Shown here piece after piece: positions 24,620-37,300 of a DNA stretch of 64,000 nt. The notes below the pieces were generated by a model. The model was not told the origin of the DNA, made no database searches, and was given only the letters and a program-made list of their open reading frames with translations. Location: contig OZ023209.1 of NCBI GenBank assembly GCA_963995525.1, positions 12,655,841 to 12,719,840 on the forward strand. The letters run 5' to 3'. This stretch comes from Escarpia spicata. Taxonomy: Eukaryota; Annelida; Polychaeta; Sabellida; Siboglinidae. Position 1 is the stretch's first letter; every line of letters begins with the position of its first letter. The translations under genes were made by a program, and so were the position numbers.

Positions 24620-26420
24620 TTTATAATCCTGTTTTATCTTGATCAACATCCCGGTCATCATCATCCTGGCTCTCCACTTGTGTCATATTCATGCACGTGG
24701 TGCCCTTGCACTGGCCACATGTTGGTGTGCACTGCAGTCCATTCTTAGGGCAGGTGCACATTTTCTTATCGCAGTGACCACCGCCATTGCATCGAATTAT
24801 CTTGAGGAGTCGCTCTGGTGCCGTTCCTTCTATGTAAAGGGCACACGGCAATGAACACTCAACACCAAGAAAGAAGTGAATACGGAGGATAAACACATGT
24901 ATGCATCCCAAATCACTTTCATGCAAGTCGCCCCTTCCTTTGCTGCGTCTACTACTTGTTGAGGAAAGACAATGTCTGCCTCATCGTATGCCGTATCTAG
25001 GTCATCGCGCTTTGTTACAGTGCCTTTGAAGATCTTCAGTGGAATATAAGATGGGCCCGTGATGACCAACTTTCTGATGTAACTCATCACATATAAAGGC
25101 GATCAGCTGACGTATGTTTTCAGTAACTGTGAGTACAGCCTTCTGAGATGGCAGTGGATTAGCAAGTCGTACCTTGTGGCTCCAGCTAGCCTGAGGATCT
25201 TCCACAACATTTGGTACTGTAGTCGTACTAGCAATCAAATATGATATTCACGTCAATTGTGTCTAAATGTCTGAACACATAATTCAACACACTGTCGACA
25301 CAATCTTGTACAGTACCATGGGTTGGCCAATGAATATTCCACAACATGATGCATCCATCGTCGATTGTCGTTGCAGCAGTTGGAAGTGTTCTATCTGAGT
25401 GTTCCACCTGTAGTTTCTGTTTCAATCTTGATTTGGATTTTGTAACTGACGTCGAACAATGAAGTCGGCAAGGGTGCCAGTTCATGGGGTAACATGTAAG
25501 TCATATCGCCTGAATTCCGCATTCCCACGACTCGACAGTAGATTAAATTCGTGTCGAAGCAATCTACATTACCAAATGTGATGCACCTCTTCTTGATCGG
25601 CATGGTAACGACCTTGTTTGTCAATGGTTCATTGAAACTTACCGGCCAGCCAACTTCACATTGTTCCATCTGGTTCCTACCAAGGGCGACGGAGTTATCA
25701 AAATTCACAGATCTTGCAGCTATTCTCCCAGAGACTATATTCACAATGCCGCGAGGGTGATCAAAATTGTTTAGCGGATCAATGCAGATCTCCAGCATTT
25801 GTCTACCGATCTCACTGTCCATTGCGTCAGAGTGAATGTTTGTGGGTGGTTGCTTGCTTTTTTGTATGCGACGCTCTTATGCTGGCAAAGTCACTCTCAA
25901 GGCGGCCGATTATGTGAAGACTCAGAACCCATCGTCATAAGCATTACACCAACAATGCCTCCTGGTCCATCGCATATACGTCGTCTCAATGAACATGTCT
26001 GACCAAATGCCATTCCAGATGCCCATGTTGTGGCGCATTCAGGAAATTCTCAAGCAAGCTTTAAGGAGAATGCGCCATGGTTCTTACCGTCTGTATCTAG
26101 CGTAGTTCAAATGTCCGGCCGCAAAGAAGTGCGGCATCATCTCCTTTGCGGCCCGAAGATGAAGAGGCCAGTATATCTCGTGCTCTGCACGTATGAACAG
26201 CATCACAATGAACACATGCTTGAGAAGGTTCTCTATTCACAACGTTTGGTGCTTGCAGCTCTCTTTTCCAGAAAAGACATTAGATCGTCAAATGGTCCCC
26301 TGCTTTGTCAATCAGTGGACGTAGCAATTATTCCACAACAATACGAAAAGCTCTCGTATTTTGAGGGAAATTCTTTCCATATAGCATCCGTGAAAGTCCA
26401 CCAAACGTAGCCTTCATTAT
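24620..26420 (-). pseudogene. Degenerate gene of an uncharacterised CXC cysteine-rich invertebrate family
   Basis: Minus-strand blocks in order: MMPHFFAAGHLNYARY (about 26,110), WNGIWSDMFIETTYM (about 26,010), an open stretch 25,822-25,391 (RQMLEICIDPL... ELAPLPTSLFD), 25,485-25,228 (VDSVLNYVFRHLDTIDVNIIFD), 25,238-25,002, YDEADIVFPQQVVDAAKEGA (about 24,950), and a C-terminal Cys-rich block 24,830-24,700 (CDKKMCTCPKNGLQCTPTCG). The blocks lie in different frames with stops between them, so the copy is dead. I recall this architecture from multi-copy uncharacterised proteins of marine invertebrates whose tail resembles tesmin/TSO1 CXC. The biochemical role is unknown. Confidence 0.65.
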
Positions 26421-26657
26421 CACTTCGTCCATTGTTACCCTTCAGGCATCCGACTGATCATACAAAACTCATACGCATATGTATATTCCTTAGTTTGGGC
26501 AGAACGTTAGCAAACGTGTCAGGATAGACTCACATTATGCTGACTGCATCTTTGTACAACTATTGGTCTGCAGTAAAGACGGTAATGATCTGTCCAGATT
26601 ACTTCGTTATTCGCTGAGCCTCCTTCATTGCAATCATGCTAGACGAAGGATAAGATT

Positions 26658-26659
<2 letters not shown>

Positions 26660-26721
<62 letters not shown>
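26660..26721. repeat. (AT)n microsatellite
   Basis: About 30 AT units between the CXC pseudogene and the right inverted arm. Confidence 0.97.
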
Positions 26722-26725
<4 letters not shown>

Positions 26726-27437
26726 TAAATATCAGCAGATTGTAGGCAGCCGTTGTCTTTGATTCTCCCCTCGTGATTTCCTGGTGTTGATGCCACGTCA
26801 TTCGGGTGTTCTAGGTATATTAAAAACTGTTTTAAAACAGTTAAAGTCAAAGTTATTTGCCCTTCGCACCAGCATTGCTTGCTGTGCCAGGATCCTTAGA
26901 GGAAGAACATAAAGGTTTGCCTCATGTTTGGGCATGCTCGGCTTCTTGGAACAATAACGCTAGGTCACGCTAGGTTTTCTTAAGTGGGCCTACCTTTAGT
27001 CATTCGGGTTCTAAAACACATATTGTTTTACACACAAATAGTAATTATTTAGGTTGCATTATATTGAATTTATAAAGAATTAAATTTTTTTCGCTATAAC
27101 AATATACATGTTTGCAGCCATCTTGGATTACATACGTATCCCATTGTCATACACTACTACAAATTACCCCATTGAATTCCTCGGGTGAATAAATAAAATT
27201 TTTAAAACAAACAAGTATGTATCTAGGTGGTATAGCAGTGAAATTATAATCGAGTTCATACATATTTCATGTCATGGCGGCCATCTTGGACATTTCAAAT
27301 TCATCAATAATGCCAGAGTGGCACCATGCAGTTTTTGTTTCAGAAGACCTTCTAGTTCTAAAATCATCAAAACATTGGGTAGACACCACTGCACGGTTAA
27401 ACCCAAAATCACTGTTTGGCGGCCGGACTATACAGTG

Positions 27438-30028
27438 AAGTTATTTTCCGACAGTGGCACTTCGCTGCATAAAAATATCGTTCCATATCTTTGTCTTCAG
27501 CCGATAGCGTAGTAGGCCTGCGTGCATAAATTTGTTGCTGTGATTGGTAGGTTCTTCGGTCATCTAGAACAGCCTTACAATCATATAGCAAACGCATTTT
27601 GAACTTTACAATAATAATTATTTAAAAAAAAACGCATTATGAACCAAATTAATAACAGCTTGGGCAGCAACAACAGATTCATTCATCTTTTATGGCTAAT
27701 TTTTTAGTGTGTTATACTATGCTACAAACGTGTTGAAGCGGCTCAAACAGCACAGACAATTAAGGGTAATATTGCAAAATAGTCTCATATAGACCCGATG
27801 TTATACAGACATAAAACCTACCGAATATTCATGAAATGTGGTTAATAGTTCTGTCACCCGTTTCGCTGGTTCTCGCTGTAAAAGGGTTGCACAATGACTT
27901 TCATTTGTAAATAATATTAATAACATTCCATATAGATATTAAATTAAGTAGGCCTACAAAGATGCACCGTGTCGAATATGATATATGTGTATGGTATTAA
28001 TATTATTGTTATTATTAATATTTTTATTATCATAATTATTGTTATTATTGTATAGGCATAAACCTGATCACCATAAACTAGGTCACAGAACAATCTGCAA
28101 AAAACGCGATGGCTTTTACGCATTCAGATCACTGCTAAAATTATAATATTATTATACTGAACCAGTAATTATATATCATGTGTCGTATTGTAACTATGGT
28201 GACAGGAGTGGCTGCTAGATAAATGGCGTAATGCCTGTCAGATATTGCGCACGAATTTAACGAATGTGCTGACAGTAATTGCAGTTTCTTACCACGGGGA
28301 TGAGTCATGACTATTTACAATAAATGGTGTGTCTGTCGCAACCAGGAAGGTGCATACCACTAGAATGATGCCAGCAATCGCATAATTAACCACACAAAAG
28401 AGTCTAGCACGTTGTTTTGCGTTATTTGACACGACGCCCCACTCCCGCCTCGTTGAATAAAGCTCCACGTACCACACACCTAGGCCAACGTGAACCTCAA
28501 CTCCGCTTCTTACGCTACACGGCTCAGCAACTTTGGTTAACCGGATGCATTAGCAGCCGACTCTCTTGACGCCATCAATTTCAAACAGAGAGACCGGGCT
28601 AATAATCCTTCATACTGACCACAAGACGTTATATTTATAAACATTCTTTCTTTTTGCAGGATTGTGACTTTTGACAAGAACACTACACAGAACGCATAAC
28701 ATCCACATTAAACTAATTGCCCTCATTGTGTGTGCATACAATGTGTGCGATATCACCCGGACACTGAGACCTCCACATTATAATGTATACTGCTGAAGAT
28801 AAAACAGAAGACAATCAAGAAATAAGTTCTGCCATTGATTCCCGTGTGTTGCATTACCGTGGCGATGCACACATTATGTAGCAATGACAGGTGTGCTGCA
28901 AGTTGATTTTTGGAAATACGAATATCTGTCACCAGCCGTGGATCCAGAAAAAGTAACTTTTTTCGAAGTAGCATGTTGTGAATTTTGCAGCCAGTGTTAT
29001 TAATCACGCAAGCCATACCACGGCGTCACGACATGTGACGTGTCCATTATGCATTTTTGTTCGACACCTTTCTGTTTCCCGTCTGTGCCACTATATGGGT
29101 GTCCGTGTATTGTAGTCATAACACTATACTTATATTCCATTAGGACAGAAACATGATAGTACATTCTGATTAACATTATGGTTGTGGTGATAATGGTGGT
29201 TATCATGATTCCGGCGATCGCATTACATCATCCACTTTGAGCTAATCATACAAAATAGGACTGTCATTGCACGCTCAATAATTGTTAGGGCGTCACGACT
29301 ATGTTTCATGCACTATAACCAATCGTTGGGATGGTGATTTATTTATACATTTTATGTTTGAGGGTAGATGTACTAAACAATGAATATGAAATCATGAAGT
29401 TTGTCAATTCAGATGTACAGTATTCGTCGAGAACGAAACATTAAGAAAACACAGCATTATAATTGTATATAAGCCAATTAGGAAATAGAAATTGTTTATC
29501 GTTACACCGTGTTGCCAAGACAAGTGGAACACTTAACTCCTTCGTTAAGATAGTTTAACGAATAGCTGCGTATGGTTCCTGTGCTAGTACCATTATTACC
29601 TATTACCTCTGGCATGTAGTCGCCATCCTCCTATATGCAAGCGAGTGTTCGACTTTCACAGCAGAACAAAGAGAAAAGTCCAAACATTTGAAATGACGTT
29701 TTTCAGGAAACTCCTTTTTGTTTCCTACAAAGAATACAACACCAGTGACTCAGCCAGAAAGAAGGCTCCCTGGGTGGAAAACAAAAACTGCTGTTGTCAA
29801 CAGTAAAACCACTCAAGCTCATCTGATTTGGCGCGTCAGTCGGCACAACACGTTTAAAAACGAAGTCCCGAGATGTGAAAAGAAGACGGGGCCGCCAGAC
29901 AAAAAGTGGCAGGACAGGGTAACACCGAGGAGTGAACCAATATATCCCTATTAACCATGCTGCTCACTGCTGGCGTAGACTGACTGCAGATATGGCACCC
30001 CTACAAGTCCCGGTGACAGTGAAGGATG
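27438..30028. other. Gene-free stretch, nothing recognised
   Basis: AT-rich sequence with ATT runs near 28,000. Frames are short and show no family motif. A frame at 29,718-29,954 follows a TTTTTCAG-like acceptor but has no recognisable content. Confidence 0.5.
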
Positions 30029-30500
30029 AGTGAGTGTGTGAGGGTGTGAGGGTGTGAGTTTGTGAGTGTGTGAGTGTGTGAGTGTGTGAGGGTGTGAGTG
30101 TGTGAGTGTGTGAGTGTGTGAGGGTGTGAGGGTGTGAGTGTGTGAGTGTGTGAGTGTTGGAGTGTGTGAGAGTGTGTGAGTGTGTGAGTGTGTGAGTGTG
30201 TGAATGAGTGAGTGTGTGAGTGTGTGAGTGTGTGGTGAGTGTATGAGTGTGTGAGTGTTGGACTGTGTGAGTGTGTGAGTGAGTGTGTGTTGGAGTGTGT
30301 GAGTATGTGAGAAAGTGTGTGTGTGAGTGTGTGAGTGAGTGATTGTGTGAGTGAGTGAGTGGATGAGTGAGTAGATGAGTGAGTGTATGAGTGCGTGAGT
30401 GAATGAGTGAGTAAATTAAATGAGTGAGTGAGTGAGTGGGTGAGTGGTTGAGTTATATTGAGAGATAGGGAAAGAGAGATAGAGAGAGAGAGTGGGGGAG
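30029..30500. repeat. (GTGTGAGT)n tandem repeat grading into GAGA
   Basis: About 400 bp of an 8-bp GTGTGAGT unit with GGTGTGAG and GAGTGAGT variants, then a GAGA tract to about 30,550. The long minus-strand frame (Ser/His/Thr/Leu) is a repeat artefact. Confidence 0.95.
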
Positions 30501-30553
30501 AATAGGAGAGAGAGAGAGTGAGTAAGTGAGTGAGACAGTGAGACAGAGAGAGT

Positions 30554-30962
30554 ATGTTTGTATACTGCTGCTGCAGGATTCCACCGACTGTAGGCAATCA
30601 CCCGCTACTCCCGCAACCGAATAGCAACTCGCTGCTGATGATCACGCGACCCGTTGACGCCTTTGGAGACGTGCTTCATTCGACAGCGGCACGTCCTTAC
30701 AACTTCAGCAACGGCTTGCAGAATATGCCAGAGGTACGCTCCTGCGATGCAATCGGAAAAATGCAGAAGACACCAGACGTACGCCCACACAACTCTGGCG
30801 AAGGCGTGCCTCATGTGCCAGAGATACGCGACATGTCAGTAGCCCACAACATCACCTGTTGCAGTGACGAACACCTGGCGGCATCGAAACAGTCGACGAA
30901 GGCGTCGTCACTGGGTCACCCCATCCGCCACAAGGCGTCACTGCTCTCAAGTCGCGACAACA
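30554..30962 (+). other. Open frame with four 15-residue (45-bp) tandem repeats
   Basis: Units at 30,647-30,691, 30,692-30,736, 30,737-30,781 and 30,782-30,826 keep a 45-bp period and an R-P-x-(N/D) start and P-(E/D)-(V/I) end (for example RPYNFSNGLQNMPEV). A GCTGCTGCAG acceptor-like site precedes it at about 30,577. The plus frame stays open into the next pyrimidine-rich tract. It may be an exon of an unknown gene or a diverged minisatellite; no family is recognised. Confidence 0.35.
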
Positions 30963-31760
30963 GGTCGTCGTCTTTTTCAGTTTGTGTTTGCTCCGTCGTC
31001 TTCTTATGTCTGCATCTTCTGCTGAGTTCTTCTGTCTACGTCTTCTGTTTGTTTTCTTCTGTTAAAGTCGTTTGTTCACTTCTTCTCTCTTCTTCCCTTA
31101 ACGTCTTCTGTCAACTTCTATCTACTTCTTCTGTTGACGTTTTCTCTCTACTACTTCTGTATTTCTATCTGCTGACTTCTTCGTTGACGTGTTCTATTGA
31201 TACTTTATATCTTCTTCTTCTACTGACTTCGCCTGCATACTTATTACATCTACTTCTTCTTCCAATGAGTTCTTCTGTTCATTTCATGCGTCATTCTTCT
31301 GGCTACTTCGTCTATCTATTTATGTAAAAAAAATTATTAACTTCTTATGTTGATTCATGTTTTCTTCTTCTGTTGATTTATTATATCTCAAATCACCATC
31401 TTACTTTGTTTGCTTATTCTACCACGTTTTGTTTAATCTCTGTTGGTTCCCTGCTCTTTATGTTTATGTCTTGTGTCTGCTTCATCGGCTCTCTTTCTTA
31501 TGATTGTCATTTCCGTCTGCTTGTACGCATGCTTGCTCTCGTGGTGGATTCAGTCTGCTCCGTGGAGTTTCTTCTTTCTTCTCCGTATGTCTACTTCTTC
31601 GGGTTTCCGCCATGTTTCTTTGCTAATCTTGTGCGGTCTGCCTCGTTGTTCTGCTTCCCCTGTCTACTTTATATTTCTGCTTCACCGGTCTGCGTCACCT
31701 GTCAGTTTCGTCTGCCTGCTTCACCTATCTGTCTATACTATGCTTTTCTTCGACCCTTCA
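30963..31760. repeat. Pyrimidine-rich degenerate repeat (CTTCTTCTGTTGACGT-like)
   Basis: Imperfect 15-18 bp units around cttcttctgtt for several hundred bases, decaying to TGTCTGCTTC-like sequence. It produces open frames (30,554-31,327 and 31,373-32,035) of Ser/Leu/Phe/Val/Cys-rich, low-complexity content that I do not consider genes. Confidence 0.7.
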
Positions 31761-31960
31761 AAGTATTGTATACAGCCGATGATTTGAAATATTATGACCG
31801 TTTGATTTGCAGACGAAATTCATCAGAGTCGTGCGATTCCCTGCAGAATTTGACGATCGATGTTAACGACGGAACCGCCAAAAGTAGGCACAACAATATG
31901 AAATACATTGTTCACGGCTCCAATATTCCATTACACAACAAGAAATACACTTACTTTGGA

Positions 31961-32127
31961 GCAAACGTTGAAACATATGCGACGTTTCGACCCGTCTACA
32001 GCGTGACATCTTGTTCACGCATTGACGTCATATGACATCAGTGCGTGAACAAGATTTCACGCTGTAGACAGGTCGAGACTTCATAGGCTGTAGACGGGTC
32101 GAAACGTCGCATGTGATTCAACGTATG
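31961..32127. mobile_element. Long inverted repeat (hairpin), MITE-like
   Basis: The left arm 31,961-32,026 (TTTCGACCCGTCTACAGCGT, then TCTTGTTCACGCA) is complementary to the right arm 32,035-32,127. The right arm carries an extra partial duplication of the GTAGACGGGTCGA segment. The inner ends are only about 8 bp apart, so the fragment could fold into one long hairpin. No reading frame is present. Confidence 0.7.
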
Positions 32128-32439
32128 TTTATTAGACACAACAATGTCGCATACGCATATTTTATATCTCACCTAGCCGTCGTTATGTCAGTATCTTTCT
32201 CATCACCGCCTTCGTTACTTATAATGTTACCGGAGCTAAAGTTTGCAGAAAGACAGTAGAGTAGAATTGTGAGCACTGACAATATTGTCATGTTGTTACG
32301 AAATGTCAAGATCTGCAACCATTACGTCAGTTATATACTTACATGTGCTTACACGGTTACACATGTTTGCTTGCTGCAAGCAAAGGCCATCGACCAAGTT
32401 CCATCATTGTTGCGTGTTTGTGGCCACGTTTTTTCTTCT

Positions 32440-33315
32440 AACGTTATAATAATAATATATTTTATTTGGTATAGCGCCATATCCAGTATTGTTCGTAGCG
32501 CTTCACAACATATTAAAATACATAAAAATAGTAGAATTGCAATAAATATGTATATTAATTAAAAATACATAGTAGTAGTAAAGAATAAAATAAATAACTA
32601 AATACATACATATTGAATAATGTAGAATTTCTAAATAAAGAAGTAAATAAATAGATATATTAGCAGTTATTCATAAAAATTACATAATATTAATAATAAC
32701 CACTCTATCACAGTAACTATATAAAAATAATACTAATAAATAAATATATATGTATGATTAATAATAATAAATAATTTAGTAAAACATTTGATGTAAAATA
32801 GTTTACGTGAGGAATAATAAATAATCATTATACGAATACGATAACTAATTAAAATGTGTTTTAGTTAAGGGCAGTATTCATCTAGAAAGACACTAATATG
32901 AAATACAAAAGAAATGTGTCTACAGACGACATTTGAAGCTGGCGAGAGTGTCACAGGTTTTAACAACACTTGGTAAAGTGTTCCATAGGGACGCAGCAGC
33001 TACAGCGAACGAGCCGTCCCCAGCCTTGATACGAGTGCGCTTCACTTCCAACATGTTACTTCTCGCAGAGCGCAGTGCTCTTTCCATTTAATATGGGTGC
33101 ACGCTATGGGTGCAGGTACACGGGCGCGACATTGTGCATGGCTTTGTACGTAAGTACACCTGTACCAGTATCTTGTAATCCACTCTGCGCGCAACAGGCA
33201 GCCAATGAAGTTCCCGTAACAGGGGCGTGGCGCTGTCATTACGTGGACGACGCAGGATCAGTCTGGCAGCCGAGTTGTGTATTCGTTGCAGGTGGTAGGA
33301 TGGCCTATGACATGC
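32440..33315 (-). mobile_element. LINE 3'-end fragment (CR1/L2-type)
   Basis: On the minus strand 33,315-32,930 reads HLQRIHNSAARLILRRP, TPLLRELHWLPVARRVDYKI and SFAVAAASLWNTLPSVVKT in more than one frame. These are the conserved C-terminal blocks of L2/CR1-like LINEs. After an AT-rich segment, the end at about 32,440 has the typical GGCGCTATACC...AATAAAATAT tail with (ATT)n. Confidence 0.8.
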
Positions 33316-33329
33316 TTGTTTTGATGTAA

Positions 33330-34370
33330 ATTAAATTAATAAATGTTTTGAAGATAAAGGAACCATTTTTTCTCAGACAATGCCTAACACATTAAACAAT
33401 ACTCCACACCAAAAAGAATTGATTTTTTATGTAGTTTAGTGATATTTAAATGTGTTTAAAGACAATTAAAAAATATATAAAATCGCCCTAAAATGGCATT
33501 TTATTTCATTTTGAGAAACTCCCCAAAAGAACATTTGTATGGTTGTAAGTACAAATATGTTATTGACATTCGTATGGGTTTTTTGGTAAACAAATGCATA
33601 TTAAGTTTGATACAGCTTCATAAACATTTTTGTTACAATGTTGAAAGACAAACAAAATATATGCCACGTTATGGCTTTGTAAGTATTGTAGTTTTTATAA
33701 AAAGTTACATTAAGTAATACTTCCTGCTTGTTGCTGATAACACAAGTGTCACTAGATGCTTGTTTTTTGCTTAAAATGTGACTTTTTCACTGGCATGTGG
33801 TTTATTTCAACACGAATTGACAAACACTTCTATTACTGAGATTTCCCCCCAAGGTTTTCCCGCCAAGTTGTCTAATGATATTGTGTTACGAAGGGCCACG
33901 TGTTGAACTTGTTGTGGTAGACAAGATCGATTGACACCTGCTGGGGTCAGTCACGTATCATTGCAACTAGCGGCGGAGGTTGGACATTATTGGAGAATAA
34001 ACAAAACTACCGCCAGTATTTGGTGGTTTGACAGTGTGATGCATTTAGGTAATTATAATACAACAGCATAGTGGCATGAGAATAACCAGACTATATGATC
34101 TGCATTCATGGTGAACGAATTTATGTTTGAACTGGGCTGACGCACACATGATCGTCCCTATGGAAGCATCGTCAGTTTCCAAGAATCTGAAAAGGGACTT
34201 TCCACAGACACACTAAAAATACTAGTTTTTAAAGGACGGATTGGTGACATATGGCGCTAATGCATTGGTTTTTTTAATAGTACACATGTTCATACTGACA
34301 CCTACTAATGTTCTATGAAGATCAAAATACGGAAATAACCTGACATGATACCCATCCCAGCTACCTTAAC
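33330..34370. other. Gene-free stretch
   Basis: AT-rich sequence without recognisable frames or repeats, between the LINE tail fragment and the next LINE. Confidence 0.5.
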
Positions 34371-34374
34371 TGCA

Positions 34375-37300
34375 GACGTGCCGTACAAGAGTGCGTTGCA
34401 GTAGTCAATCCGCGATGTGGTGATGGCATTGACTACGCGTTCCTTTGTCGGTTTGGGTAGAAAACGGCTAATCTGATTTATGTGGCGGAGGTAGAATGAG
34501 CATGCGCTGACAGTTTGCGACACTTGCTTTTTCATATGTCGGTGCCTGTCAATGAAGACACCGAAACTTTGAGCACATCGTGAAGCTGTAATTGTAGAAC
34601 CACCAACGCGAATCACAGTGCCATCAACGATTGCATCCGCAAACTTGGGTACAATCGGAAGATACTGTGTCTTGCCGTCGTTCATGCACATATAATTCCA
34701 TGCCATCCAGTTCTTTATTTCATCCAAACAGTCCTCCATTTGCTGAACTGCAGCCGTTAAAGCGGAAAGATTCAGGTCGAAATGTGAGTAGATCTGTAAG
34801 TCGTCAGCGTAGTGCTGGAAGAATAGTCCATGGGCTCGAATAATGTCACCGATAGGTTGGGCATAGAATAAAAAGAGCAGTGGTCCAAGGACAGAGCCTT
34901 GCGGGACACCTGTCGTCAGAGTAGTTACTGCAGTACTTGACGATTGGTCACCGATTACTATTCGCTGTGTCTGGTCTTGCAGGTACGATATCATCCAGAT
35001 ATCATACCCGTAGACGCTTTAGCAAGATGTTATGGTTGATAGTATCGAAGGCGGCACCAAAATCAACGACAACCAAAATGGTGCCTTGTTTATTGTCAAA
35101 GGCTGTTTTGACGGCAGTTGTAACGTACAGTAGCGCGGTTTCGGTCGAATGTTTTTTTCGATACGCCGACTGAAAGCACTCAACCATTTGCTGGTCAGAA
35201 ACATGCGTCATTATCGTAAACGCGACCACTTTCTCGATTACTTTGGATAATTGTGTAAGGTTTCTCACAGGTCGATAACTGCTCAGAATGTCTTTGTCAA
35301 GTGATGGTCTCTTCAAAAGCGGGCGGATAATTGCATGCTTCAGCGACTTTGGCATGACTGCCTCGTCCAGCGAAGCATCTGTAATCCGTGTGATGACAGA
35401 CACAATACTTGTGATATTGTATCTTAGTTGAATTGCAGTCAGAGGATCCAAAGCGCACGTTTTGTCAGTAGTACCACAAATCGCTGTGATCTATGTGTTC
35501 GTTGTTGGAGCAAACACATGTGTACAGTCAGTGAAACAACGTCTTTCCTCTGTTGGCCTATCGATGATGTTAAAACACTGCAGACCTGACAGGAGCTTGT
35601 CAATCTGTTCACTAAAGAAACGTGAAATTTGTTCGCATCTTTGGCCCGTCAAGTGGAATTCAGGGTGTTCCTGTAAGCCGTGGCCATCAAGTGGAATTCA
35701 GGGTGTTCCTGTATGCGGTGGCCATCAAGCGATCTCAGTAATCGAAACATGGTTTTGTTGTTTGCCTTCTCCAGGCGGTTTTGATAATAATCCGTTTTGC
35801 GTGCTGATATCAAAGCAGTACATTCTTCACGAGCGGTGACATATAATTGCCGATGAATCTCAAGTATAGTTCTTCACCACACATTCTCCCGTTTGAGATA
35901 TTTGTGTCGCGCCTCTATGTGGCTGCACCAAAAACAAGCTCGTGGATATTTTACATTTTTACCCGTTTTTAACCGTGGAACAGCAGTGTAATTTTATAGT
36001 TGTTTTTATGAATGTCTCGGGTCGAAGGTGGACTGCACCGTTTTAACAAGTACTTAATGACATTTTAGCATTTTAGTAATTTATATGCATTGCGTACCAG
36101 TATAGTGAAGTGCACCTGTGTCACAACATTGTAGCCGATTGACCAGGCGTGACGACAACAAGAACAATGCACTGCCACAGCATGATCACATACAATAACA
36201 TGTGAATGGATCTACCGCAAATTGGACGTTCTATTGTTACTGGATGCTACCTTTCAATAGATGCTTGTGTTGCACCACTAGGACCACTAGAACGCGTGAA
36301 CAATCGGCGGACTCGCAGGGGATGTAGGGCAGGGAGGTCAAAGCAAAGACCCATTCCTGTACTGATTACTCCTCGCTTCCCATCATCGGTCATCGTGAGA
36401 TGTAAAACCTACACATCGAATTTGATTCGACTCGACAGTGTATGTGACATACCAATTGTACGTCAAGTGTGTTTCTGCTTGTTGAATGCCAGATCGGTGT
36501 GTGACGTGAAGCAAGCGGGGAAAGCGACCATGATATGTGACCTCATTGAGGACAATGATCTATACATACTCGCCATCACAGAGACGTGGTTGAGTGCTGA
36601 TGACTCCGTCTCTACTGGTTGCATCACACCTGCTGGTTACCAACTACGACATGTCCCGAGAACGTACGGCACCGGTGGTGGTGTCGCAATCGTCTACAAG
36701 TCTGGCTTCACAACGCGACATCTCGAGATGCCGAAATCAAAGACATTTGAATCGATGTGTTTACAACTCAGCAATGACACTCAATCTGTTCGTCTTCTTG
36801 TCGTCTATCGCCCCCCGCCCAACTCCAAGAATGGCTTTACAACTGCGGAATTTCTCTTAGAATTTGTTGGACACCATGTCGATGTATACGTCAAACATGC
36901 TGATCGCTGGTGATTTTAACTTCCACATGGACAATACATCAGACAATGACACTAAGCGCTTTCAAAACATTCTAAATGCGGCAGATCTTACACAGCACGT
37001 GGAAGTCCCGACGCATGTTGCCGGACATACCATTGACCTGCTTATAACGCGTTCATCTGATACGTTTCTGAACAATATACGAACAGACATCCCACACATG
37101 TCAGACCACTCGGCAATTCATTGCACACTGCAACTCGTGAAACCACCAAATGTCCGGGTAACGACGACGAGTCGAAATTATCGACAGATCAATACCACTG
37201 CGATATATGATGAAATCCGTTCGTTGCTACTGTCAAATCATCTGTCTGATGACATGAACCGTGCTGTTGACATGTACAATGAAACCTTTGCGGCTATCAC

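Larger units (their letters stand above)
20269..27437. mobile_element. Large element with about 250-bp inverted ends around a CXC-family pseudogene
   Basis: The left segment 20,269-20,530 is homologous in inverted orientation to 27,145-27,437. Shared landmarks include GGCGGC-GGACTA at the outer ends, CTTCTAGTTCT, GCCATCTTGGA, TATAATTTCACTG, CCACCTAGATAC and AATTTGTAGTA. The right arm has about 40 extra bases near its outer end. Between the arms lie a LINE (about 20,535-24,120) and a decayed minus-strand gene (24,620-26,420). I read this as a DNA transposon or composite element later hit by a LINE. The superfamily is not recognised and no target duplication was confirmed. Confidence 0.6.

Noticed and set aside
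29718..29954. Possible lone exon after a TTTTTCAG acceptor
   Set aside because: The frames entering from that acceptor close quickly, or show no recognisable content and no convincing donor.
30001..30597. A 198-codon minus-strand frame rich in Ser, His, Thr and Leu
   Set aside because: It is the translation of the GTGTGAGT tandem repeat.
31373..32035. A 220-codon plus-strand frame
   Set aside because: Low-complexity pyrimidine-rich sequence that continues the degenerate CTTCTTCTG repeat and runs into the hairpin; no domain.
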